Origin: Delphinus delphis
Taxonomy: Eukaryota > Chordata > Mammalia > Artiodactyla > Delphinidae
Length of the DNA stretch: 64,000 bases
Direction of reading: 5' to 3'
Assembly (NCBI RefSeq): GCF_949987515.2
Contig: NC_082697.1
Coordinates: forward strand, 24,001,730-24,065,729
Part shown: in pieces, positions 55,730-64,000 of the stretch
Position numbering within the stretch: the stretch's first letter is position 1
Layout: each line of letters starts with the position of its first letter
Program-made: the position numbers and the translations under genes
The notes under the pieces: model-generated
Databases searched by the model: none
What the model was told of the DNA's origin: nothing
Seen by the model: only the letters and a program-made list of their open reading frames with translations

Positions 55730-56560
55730 TAAGAATGAGCCTTGAAGGATAAGTGGGAGTTTGCTAAGTGAGGACAGATGCTGTTGAGTAGCTGGTGGGG
55801 TGCACAAAGCATAATGTACCAAGGCAATGACCACTGATAGTTTATTTTTTCAGATGCAAATAGGGCAGAAAAGTAGGGGATGAGGCAAGAGACGTAGGTA
55901 AGGGGATAGATCATGCTGGCCCTATGAACTGTCTCAAGAACTTTCATTCTTCAACTAAATGTACAAGAAAGCCAGTGAAGGGTTTTAAGTGAGAGGTTAG
56001 TGATATTCATTCATTCATTTGTTCATTCATTCAACAATAAATGTCAGACATGGAGAATGGTTGGAGAATGGAGGGTGGCATCAGGAGACCAGTCAGGAGA
56101 GAATAGCAGACATGTAGGTGAGAAATGCTGGTGGCTTAGACCAAAGTGGTGGCAGTGAAGATGAAGAGGAGTAGGTGGATTTGACTGATATTTAGGTCAA
56201 AGCGAGAAGGTATATAAGGGATGGGAAAGTGGGAGGTATCAGGGCTGATTCCTAGGTTTTTGGCTGAGCAACTGAAAGATTAGTGCTGCCATTCACAGAG
56301 GTAAGGAATTAAGGAGGAAGAGTGAGTTGTTGGAAAGAAGACACTGAGCTCAGTTTTAGATCATTGGAGTTTAAAGTGACTTTGTGATAACCAGGTGGCA
56401 ATGTCTAGGAGGTAGTTTGATGCATAATGTCTGAATCTCAACAAGAGAAATCTGGAAATTTCTGAGCTGGAAATAAAGATCTGAGAGTCATCAATATACA
56501 AATGGTAATTGAAGTCAGGGAGGTCTACGAGAGTCGAGAGTCCTTTGGGAGGCTGAGTTC
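55730..56560 (-). mobile_element. Ancient dispersed repeat, family not assigned
   Basis: Purine-rich text with the order 'gaagggttttaagtgagagg', 'ggagaccagtcaggagagaatagc', 'ctaggtttttggctgagcaac', 'gagctcagttttagatcattg', 'gagtcatcaatatacaaatgg'. Its reverse complement resembles part of the 31.27-32.3 kb repeat, so both seem to be one family in opposite orientation. Confidence 0.5.
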
Positions 56561-56574
56561 CATCTTCTGTTGTA

Positions 56575-57690
56575 TTGGTTAAGAGATTTTGGTTGCAAGT
56601 AATTAATGATCCAACTCAAACTGGATTAAATTAGAAAAGGAATTTGGTCGAAATGTCCATCAATAATTGCTGCAGGCAAGGCTTGATCCAGTGGCCCAAA
56701 TAATGGAACTAAGATCTAGTCTTCTCTAATTTCTCCAAAACACTTCCTAGGAGTTGGCTTAATTTTTGACAGGCCCTCTCTTTGTGAACACAGTGATACT
56801 GTAAGGGAATGCCTCTGCCATGGCACTGCGATGACCTCACATGTATTCATTCATATAGGCCACACTGGCAAAGGTATGAAAAGCTTATCTAAGTCTTGGC
56901 AGAATGCCTTGTGATCCTCCCAGAACATGAGAGAATGGAAGGCTTGTAAGGCAGTGAGGCCACCTTCCACTTGCCTCCCTATCTCCCCTGGGTGGCTGCC
57001 CTGAGACGGTTTTCTTATTGCTTCCCAGGCTCTGATGAGCTATGGGGCTTTCTGCCCTCCCTACTCAGAATGGAGCTGCAGAATATAAAACCTGTTAATT
57101 GAACTCTAGGATCGGCTCCTCAGCAATAGGGTATCCTACAACCCATGTTACAATTGTTCAGCCCCTTTTGTTTCAGTGTCATCCTTTTTGGTGTGTGGAA
57201 CAAGGATCACAGGAAGCTGGCTTGTTCTTCTTGCTGTCTATGTAAATAATACACCATTTAAATCAAAAACGGGCTCATTGTATCTTTACTGGTAGAATCA
57301 GTCAGGCCTTAGCCTTGGCCTTGCCTTACTTTGTCTTATATGTATAAGTTACCAGTTGCTCCTGGGTCTGGGTGCTTCCAAGCTCAAACCCGCGGAAAAG
57401 AAAAAGCCTATTGCCCAAATGGCTCAGTCCAAAATTCCAGAACTGAATCTTGTTGGCTCTGATTGACCTGATTTGGGTCATACACTCATGCCTGAACCAA
57501 TCACTGTGGCTAGGGATTTGGAACTATTGGTCAATTTAAGCCATTTAGGGCTCATTCCTGGAAATGAGTGAGAGAGTGAGGTCAATCTCACTCAAATCAC
57601 CTGGCTGAGAATTCAGGGTCCTGTTAGGAAAAGGGAAAGAGGGAATGGCTACCAGAAAGCAGTAAGCAAAGCCCACTATACCTGTCTCCT
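56575..57690 (+). mobile_element. Possible ancient dispersed repeat, family not assigned
   Basis: Segments at 56580-56760 ('ggttgcaagtaattaatgatcc', 'caactcaaactgg') and 57440-57560 ('ctgattgacctgatttgggtc', 'gaaccaatcactgtggctag') recall two parts of a common mammalian repeat. The middle is not recognisable. Weak. Confidence 0.35.
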
Positions 57691-58773
57691 TTCCCAGAGC
57701 AGTGTGTTTTTGGGGGGAGGGCATGAGGAATCTGGATACATAATTATGGAGGGTGTGGCTCCTGAAGAGTGAGAGAGGTTCAGAGAGAAGAGGCTGCGGG
57801 ATGGAGAACAAATCTTTAGCCTTTGGAGGCCTAGTTTACATCTTGGTTTTCCTAACAGGATGGCTTTTGCAACAGTGGGCAGTTGTGGTCGGGGACATGA
57901 AGGAAATTGAGAGGGCTTGAGGTACCAACTCCCGGAAATGTGTCCCCAGGGCATTATGTAAGACCAGATCTCTGGTTCCTTTTGGGCCCTTACAATACTT
58001 GGGTCCAAGGGTTGAGGGGGGAACTGGTGCGGATATCCCAAGGGGCCTCACCAGAGACCCAGCCCGGGAGCAAGAGGCAGCCAACATAGGAGACAAATGC
58101 TGAGAACCATGATTTCTGGGCCTGGTGCCACCACTGACTTGGTGTGCGATCCTGGGCCAGGCACTGCTCCTGCCTGGGCCTTAATTTCCCACTCTGTACG
58201 ATGGACTAGACCAGATCTTTCTTACTTTTTCAATCTCAAGGATGCCTTCATTTTTCCCTACATGCTACTGTCTTCAACTCACCCCTGCTTGTTGAGTTGT
58301 TATTGTTTTTAAGTTTTTATATAATTTATTGTCTTCTGGTGAAAAATCTGCACAAACACAGATCAAGTCAGTGCTGTATCTTTAATCCTTCCTTTCACTT
58401 TTATAGCAACCCTGACTTTTTTCACTCTGTTCTTATATTGCTTTTGCTGATTTTCTTGAGTTCTTTCCTTCTCATCCAGGCCATATCTTACAAATCTCTG
58501 TTCGCGTTGATTTCTCTTCGCATAATCCAAGAAATTGTAAAATTTATAAAAGTCTGTTGCTTTGCCACCACCAAAGTGGCTTCAAATCTGAACACAAAAA
58601 CATCTGATGTGTTCTCTTGGTTACATCTTGGTTAGTTTTCTCAAATTCTGTCTTAGGTACTGTTGCCTTCCCAGGATAAAGGACCACTATGACCATTTGT
58701 TTCTGCAGAAACAGTTGGTATGTCATGAATTTCCTTGCCTGGCTGGTTACTGTGTCACATAATGGTGGCTGCT
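57691..58773. other. Unassigned intergenic sequence
   Basis: No gene or clear repeat was recognised. Open frames are short and lack splice or family support. Confidence 0.6.
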
Positions 58774-58774
58774 C

Positions 58775-59110
58775 GGGACTTCCTGGGTGGCTCAGTGGTT
58801 AAGAATCCACCTGCCAACGCAGGGGACATGGGTTTGAGCCCCGTCCGGGAAGATCCCACATGCCAAGGAGCAACTAAGCCCGTGCGCCACAACTACTGAG
58901 CCCGTGAACTACAACTACTGAAGCCCACGTGCCTAGAGCCCGCGCTCCGCAACAAGAGAGGCCACCGCAATGAGAAGCCCACGCACCACAACAAAGAGAA
59001 GCCCCCGCCCACCGCAACTAGAGAAAGCCCGCACACAGCAACGAAGACACAATGCAGCCAAAAATAAATAAATTAAATAATTAATTAATTTAAAAAAACA
59101 TTAAAAAGAA
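58775..59110 (+). mobile_element. CHR-1 SINE, sense
   Basis: Head GGGACTTCCTGGGTGGCTCAG, GGTTTGAGCCCCG, CAACTACTGA units and an AATAAAT tail. AATGGTGGCTGCTC flanks it exactly at 58761-58774 and 59111-59124. Confidence 0.95.
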
Positions 59111-59784
59111 AATGGTGGCTGCTCATCAGGCAGCCAGGGAGGAAAAAAGCCCTGTTTAAAGATCTTGTGTACTCCTCAATCTGAGATTGTTGCTCTAAGT
59201 TTCTGTCTCAATTTTTTATTAATGAAAGTCTCAGACCTTTACAGGAGCCAGGGTCTGAGTGCCGGGGATAAGAAATAGGGGAATTTGGGAAACAATGGAT
59301 CAATGCTCCCTCCAAAATATCTCTTGAATACACCCTTGAATCCTCATGAAGTCTGGTTCCCCAGGTTTCTCTTTCACCCAGTTTAGCTCCCTCATAGCCT
59401 CCTAGTTAATTTCCTTTATGGTAAAGATGGCCAAAATCAGTTTGCTATTTGGAGTAGAAAAAAATGTACTCGATAAGTTGTAACTTCATAGCCTAGTGCA
59501 GGATCTGGCAATGGTGGGTGTTCAATAAATGCTAAAGAAAAACTACCCAGGTGTGTGGCTTAAAGCTGGTTATTCAGAGCCTCAATTCCTTCTTCTCTAG
59601 GTAACCCATACATCATCTGGGATGTCAGGAGAGAAATCACCTTGTTTGCTCCTTTATTATTTCCCTCACTTCAATTCTCTACCCTTCCTTCTCAGCTACA
59701 ACAACAAAACAACCCAACCTAACTCAATTCAACCCAACCCAAATTCCTCTCATCTTCTCATGCATAGAAGCTTAACCACAACAT

Positions 59785-60035
59785 CTGGATCCTGGTTCTG
59801 CCACTTATTAGCTGTGTGACCCCAGACAAATGACTAAATCTCCATGTGTCTCAGTTTCCTCATCTGCGTGTGGTGATGGGGAAATTATAGTACCTGTAGT
59901 ATGTGTGTATGTGTGTGAGTGTGTGTGTTTGTATATGTATAATTATATATATATATAATTTGTATTGTAAACAGCATGTAAAGCACTTAAAATAATACTT
60001 AGCACACAATACGCACTGAATATTTGCTAGCTATT
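59785..60035 (+). mobile_element. MIR SINE, sense, with a TG/TA expansion
   Basis: MIR order: 'tggttctgccacttattagc', 'ctcagtttcctcatctgcg', then a TG/TA simple repeat (about 59903-59958) where the MIR centre should be, then 'gtaaagcacttaaaataatac' and 'gcacacaatacgcactgaata'. Confidence 0.8.
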
Positions 60036-60089
60036 ATTACTATTTTCATCTTTTTTTTGCATAAACTACTGGATACCTAGGCCCTCAGG

Positions 60090-60241
60090 GTAATGTTTTT
60101 CAGTGTATGGCTCCTGAACCACCAGCATCAGGATAATCTGGAGAGATTAAGAATGCAGGTTCCTGGGCTCCACCCCAGACCACAGTCTCTAGGGCAGAAC
60201 TAGGAAATTTACATTTAATAAATACATTTCCCAAGTGATTT
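60090..60241 (+). mobile_element. MER5A-like hAT relic, 5' part
   Basis: Pattern of a MER5A-type element: 'gtatggctcctgaaccacc', 'agcatcaggataatctgg', 'gggctccaccccagacc', 'tttcccaagtgattttt'. It seems to continue at about 61292-61325 beyond the next insertion ('ccaagtcgttcttgattatgc'). Confidence 0.6.
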
Positions 60242-60242
60242 T

Positions 60243-60562
60243 TAAAAATTAATTAATTAACTTTTGGCTGCGTTGGGTCTTTATTGCTGCGCATGGGCTT
60301 TCTCTAGTTGAGGCCAGTGGGGGCTACTCTTCGTTGTGGTGCGCAGGCGTCTTCTTGTGGTGTCTTCTCTTGTTGCGGAGCACGGGCTCTAGGTGATGGG
60401 CTTCCGTAGTTGTGGCTCGCCGGCTCTAGAGCTCAGGTTCAGTAGTTGTGGTGCTCTGGCTTAGTTCCTCCATGGCATTTGGGATCTTCCCGGACCAGGG
60501 GTCGAACCTGTGTCCCCTGCATTGGCAGGCGGATTCTTAACCACTGCGCCACCAGGGAAGCC
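60243..60562 (-). mobile_element. CHR-1 SINE, antisense, joined to an L1 piece
   Basis: Minus-strand head GGGCTTCCCTGGTGGCGCAG, GGTTCGACCCC, a body with CAACTAC units, and an AT-rich tail at the left. Its head abuts L1 ORF2 sequence at 60563 with no duplication of its own. Confidence 0.9.
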
Positions 60563-61291
60563 CTGCCTTTCATCTTGTTTATGGTTTCCTTTGCTGTGCA
60601 AAGGCTTTTACATTTAATTAGGTCACATTCGCTTATCTTTGTTTTTATTTTCATCACTCTAGGAGGTGGGTCATAAAAGATCTTGCTGTGATTTATATCA
60701 AAGAGTGTTTTTCCTATGTTTTCCTCCGAGAGTTTTATAGTGTCCAGTCTTACATTTAGGTCTTTAATCCATTTTGAGTTCATTTTTGTGTATGGTGTTA
60801 GGTAGTGTTCTAATTTCATTCTTTTACATGTAGTTGTCCAGTTTTCCCAGCACCATTTATTGAAGAGGCTGTCTTGTCTCCATTGTATATTCTTGCCTCC
60901 TTTGTCATAGATTAGGTGACCATAAGTCCGTGGGTTTATCTCTGGGCTTTCTATCCCGTACCATTGATCTGTATTTCTGTTTTTGTGCCAGTACCATACT
61001 GTCTTGATTACAGTAGCTTTGTAGTATAGTCTGAAGTCAGGGAGGCTGATTCCTCCAGCTCCATTTTTCTTTCCTAAGATTGCTTTGGCTATTCGGGATC
61101 TTTTGTGTTTCCATACAAATTGTGTAATTTTTTGTTCTAATTCTGTGTAAAATGCCATTGGTAATATGATAGGGATTGCATTGAACCTGTAGATTGCTTT
61201 GGGTAGTATAGTCATTTTCAAAATATTGATTCTTCCAATCCAGGAGCATGGTATATCTCTCCATCTGTTTGTATCATCTTGGAGTTCTTTC
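60563..61291 (-). mobile_element. LINE-1 ORF2 internal fragment, antisense
   Basis: The minus strand is open over this stretch and encodes L1 ORF2 C-terminal half sequence: [62 protein letters not shown], ending [14 protein letters not shown]. It lacks the L1 3' end and runs straight into the CHR-1 head. The open frame suggests a rather recent copy. Confidence 0.93.
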
Positions 61292-61819
61292 ACCAAGTCG
61301 TTCTTGATTATGCAACCTGTTTCATTTCTTTCACAGGTCTTAAATTCCTTATATACTTATTTAATATTTTAATTACTATAGCTAACATTTGAGCACTCAC
61401 CATAAGCACTTTTCATACATTAATTAACGAAGTGGTGTGCTACTTATGCTTGTCAATGGCACTCCAAACTCCAGAAACCCAATTTGTACTCTTTGCCCAT
61501 TTCTATGGTGTAAAGACTCCCATAGGTTGGGATTTTAAACTATCAACCTGAAGTCGCTGAATACGTATAATACCATTATACAGTATTTGCCATAGCGATA
61601 ATAGCAGTGGTAAATAAACTCAAGACCACAAATAAAACGAGAGTGTAGTAAAATAATTAGGAAGTGATGTGTTTTGAGTATTTATTATCTTGTTTTTTAC
61701 ATAACTTGTTTAATTGTATGCTTATATAATTTAATTTTTGATAATGGCTGTGTTTAAAAGCAACTAGCAACATTTCTAAGCATTCCTCAATCATTTCTAG
61801 CTAGCCCACAACAAGCCAA

Positions 61820-61980
61820 CAACCAGCACATTCTTCAGATGAGGGACCTGAGGCACAGAAAGGTTAAGCAACTTGTTCAAGGCCGCAGAGCTAATAAATC
61901 TGTAACTGTATCCTCAGAACCCAATACCGTGCCTGGCATATAGTTTGTAGTCTATCAACAATTGTAGGATAAATAAATGA
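61820..61980 (-). mobile_element. MIR-like fragment, antisense
   Basis: 'ttcagatgagggacctgaggc', 'aaaggttaagcaacttgttc' and 'cctggcatatagtttgtag' suggest a MIR or L2 end. Short. Confidence 0.5.
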
Positions 61981-62129
61981 ACACATATTTAATACTCTTT
62001 TAAAAACATAAAAAGGGAAAAATTAAAAACATACACACAGGAGTGAAATTAACATCTCTTTAAAACTCGCTCACAATCCTAGAACGATTACTGCCTTCAC
62101 CTATCTACTTTCAGCAGCACTTCGGCTCC

Positions 62130-62384
62130 CGGGCGCTTTTACAATTCACCGGCTACCTTAGGAGACGTCGCCCAGCACTTTGCTACGAGCTCGAGTCGCC
62201 CCGCTTTCCGTCGTCCCGCCCTATTTCGCCGCAAGGCCTCCTGGGAGTGGTAGTCCCCAGTCTCGCAGCTCCGGCGGCAGCAGCTAGGCGCGCCGGGCCA
62301 CGGAACTACACGGGGCGGTGCACAAGTCGAGAGGCTCTTCCACCTCTCTTTTCCCTGCCCGCCTGCGCGGCCGCCCTAGCTATC
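62130..62384 (+). promoter_or_regulatory. PIGU: PIGU CpG-rich promoter and 5' UTR
   Basis: CG-dense, TATA-less sequence directly upstream of the PIGU start. The minus strand at 62255-62236 reads GACTACCACTCCCAGGAGG, close to the ZNF143/THAP11 (SBS) motif ACTACAATTCCCAG. ATGGCGGC over the start codon (62385-62392) fits a YY1 site, common in housekeeping promoters. Transcription start not determined. Confidence 0.72.
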
Positions 62385-62514
62385 ATGGCGGCTCCCTTGG
62401 CCCTGGTGCTGGTAGTGGCAGTGACCGTGCGGGCGGCCTTGTTCCGCTCCAGTCTGGCCGAGTTTATCTCGGAGCGGGTGGAGGTGGTGTCCCCACTGAG
62501 CTCTTGGAAGAGAG
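62385..62514 (+). CDS. PIGU: PIGU first coding exon, GPI transamidase subunit U (partial)
   Basis: PIG-U is a multi-pass endoplasmic reticulum membrane subunit of the GPI transamidase complex (with PIGK, GPAA1, PIGS, PIGT), which attaches GPI anchors to proteins; human PIGU has 435 residues. This exon encodes the first 43 residues, starting [20 protein letters not shown], a hydrophobic N-terminal segment that fits a first membrane helix, then [20 protein letters not shown] and WKR. The donor is AGAG|GTGAGG, phase 1. The ATG is in a GCTATCATGG context. Remaining exons are beyond the window. One difference from the human N terminus is seen (A for V at residue 6, by recall). Confidence 0.95.
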
Positions 62515-63322
62515 GTGAGGCCACCGGCTCGAGTAGGCGGCTAGGCCCCGCCTGTGCGCTCCTGGCCTCTGTGAATGGGAGGCGGGGGCAGTGGCCGCAA
62601 AGCTCAAGATTCTGGGGGAACTGACCGCTCTCTCAGGAGAGGGTGGGAGGGCGGGGCCTGAGAGCGGGCTGCTAAGGGGGTGGGCGTGGGACTGTGTGGT
62701 GAGGTTGGGGCACTAGGGGCCGGTCACCTGCGGGGTGGCGATCTGAGGGGGTGTGTCCCACTCGGGTCCTGAGCTGAGTAGCGTGGTCTGAGGACGGGTC
62801 GGGATGAGGAAAGGGCGTGCTGGGTGGAGGGGGATTTGGCGCGAGATCGCAATGTGATGTTCCTCCGGGGTGTGGGATGGTGTGTGATGGGGGCCCGAGT
62901 GAGGGGACCAGTCCTGCCTAAGCGAGGAGAGTGTGTGAGTGAGCGTGCTTAGCAGCTTATTCTCAGTCTGGGACTTTGAGTGCATCTTTTCCTACTGTGT
63001 CTTTATAGTTCTTTAAGTTCTTCATCAAACACTGTTTACGCTGGCGCCCTCAAAGAGACAGAATTTGGGCCAAAGATCCATAGGCTAGTGGGAGAGATAG
63101 ATAATTATAATAATAATTATAATCATTTGTGAAAAATGTACTTCCTTTGTACGTCCAGTTCCTCCTTTGGAGTTCTGACCCTGAAGAAAAGGTCCCCTCC
63201 TTTTCCAGCTTCTTAAAGCTGTGGAATTCGAGCTAACTCTTGAAGGATGCAGAGTTTGGAAAGGGAGATTAGAAAAAGGGGAGTTCCAGGTAGAAGATAA
63301 ACAGGATCAAGAAATGTTGAAG

Positions 63323-63535
63323 GGGGCTTCCCTGGTGGCGCAGTGGTTGAGAGTCCGCCTGCCGATGCAGGAGACACGGGTTCGTGCCCCGGTCCGGGAA
63401 GATCCCACATGCCGCAGAGCGGCTGGGCCCGTGAGCCATGGCCGCTGAGCCTGCGTGTCCGGAGCCTGTGCTCCACAACGGGAGAGGCCACAACAGTGAG
63501 AGGGCCGCGTACCGCAAAAAAGATAAAATAAATAA
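63323..63535 (+). mobile_element. CHR-2 SINE, sense
   Basis: Near-consensus CHR-2 from GGGGCTTCCCTGGTGGCGCAG to GGGCCGCGTACCGC and an A-rich tail. AAGAAATGTTGAAGG (63309-63323) and AAGAAATGTTTAAGG (63538-63552) are the duplication. Confidence 0.94.
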
Positions 63536-63629
63536 AAAGAAATGTTTAAGGATGTGAAATGTCCGAAGTAGGGGAGTAATGGGATGGGGGTTAGGTTAGG
63601 GCCAGAGTTTGAAGATTTTTTTCGAAAAC

Positions 63630-63770
63630 TGTCTTCCTGAAGTATGGACATGTAATAAGTGTAGAGCTCAAGGAATTTTTACAAACTGTATATGCCCATA
63701 TAGGCAGGACCCAGACTAAGAAACAGAACATTACCAGCACCCCAGAAGTCCCCCTCATGTCCTCAAACTT
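63630..63770 (+). mobile_element. Old L1 3' UTR fragment
   Basis: Resembles an old L1 3' UTR: 'gtgtagagctcaaggaatttt', 'acaaactgtatatgcccat', 'aagaaacagaacattaccagc'. Confidence 0.6.
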
Positions 63771-63864
63771 TAAATGCTAGAGTTTTGATGTTGTCCCATA
63801 GATATTTTGGAATGGCGTAATGAATGGATGTTTTATGAATAATTAGAGCTAAGTTTCCTAAAAA

Positions 63865-64000
63865 TACTTACTATATATCAGAGACTATGGTAAGCCTCAT
63901 TTTATCCTCCAGTTTTTCTGTGTGTTAGATGGTGTTATTTTCCCCATTTTACCGATGAAGAAACTGAGGTTTGGAGAAGTTAAGTAATTTTCCCAGGTTT
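63865..64000 (-). mobile_element. MIR SINE, antisense, cut by window end
   Basis: Antisense MIR: 'ccccattttaccgatgaagaa' then 'actgaggtttggagaagttaag'. Confidence 0.7.

Larger units (their letters stand above)
50231..62130. other. Intergenic region between TP53INP2 and PIGU promoters
   Basis: About 12 kb packed with MIR, L2-like, CHR-1, CHR-2 and L1 pieces, listed separately. I see no exon of a further gene. The TP53INP2 and PIGU promoters face away from each other across it. Confidence 0.7.
62515..64000 (+). other. PIGU: PIGU intron 1 (start)
   Basis: GC-rich near the exon, then a CHR-2 SINE at 63.32 kb, an old L1 3' fragment at about 63.63-63.77 kb and a MIR at the window edge. Confidence 0.8.

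Noticed and set aside
60439..61296. A 285-codon minus-strand frame as a gene
   Set aside because: It is L1 ORF2 sequence read on into a CHR-1 SINE; it is a retroelement relic, not a host gene.
62247..62384. In-frame upstream extension of PIGU by 46 codons
   Set aside because: The extension starts at GTG, not ATG, and the family N terminus is the MAAPL start at 62385. The frame is open only because the region is GC-rich.

Overview
This window is mammalian nuclear DNA, almost certainly from a cetacean (whale or dolphin). The interspersed repeats are dominated by CHR-1 and CHR-2 tRNA-derived SINEs, the SINEs typical of whales, with no obvious ruminant Bov-A/Bov-B copies. A cetartiodactyl-type mariner and young-looking L1 pieces are also present. 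The gene order NCOA6 - TP53INP2 - PIGU matches human 20q11.22 read in reverse. No prokaryotic, viral or CRISPR feature was seen.

Layout. (1) About 1-39.9 kb, plus strand: the 3' nine tenths of NCOA6, a very large nuclear receptor coactivator. Ten coding exons were located, all with GT-AG introns and matching phases; the 5' coding exons lie left of the window. Its introns carry an old L1M, CHR SINEs, a 5'-inverted L1, a mariner with two nested SINEs, MIR, L2-like and hAT-type relics. (2) 39.9-41.0 kb: a short intergenic gap between convergent 3' ends. (3) About 41.0-50.0 kb, minus strand: complete TP53INP2 (220 codons in three coding exons, a 3' UTR of about 3.1 kb, a non-coding first exon in a CpG-rich promoter). 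(4) 50-62 kb: repeat-rich intergenic DNA. (5) 62.1-64 kb, plus strand: the CpG-rich promoter, first coding exon and start of intron 1 of PIGU.

The three genes are unrelated in function: transcriptional coactivation (NCOA6), autophagy and nuclear receptor coactivation (TP53INP2), and GPI-anchor transfer in the endoplasmic reticulum (PIGU). I found no new multi-gene system. The observations most worth checking are structural: an apparent L1/CHR-1 chimeric retroinsertion at 60.2-61.3 kb, a poly(A)-only insertion with a 15-bp target-site duplication at 40.55 kb, two short local copies (8.58/9.18 kb and 29.66/31.87 kb), glutamine tracts of NCOA6 interrupted or replaced by proline, a NAGNAG acceptor, and an inverted pair of CRE-like sites around an octamer at the TP53INP2 promoter.

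Limits: exon edges were placed by eye from splice signals, reading frame and recalled similarity to the human proteins. Transcription starts, repeat subfamily names and repeat edges are approximate. No alignment or database search was run.
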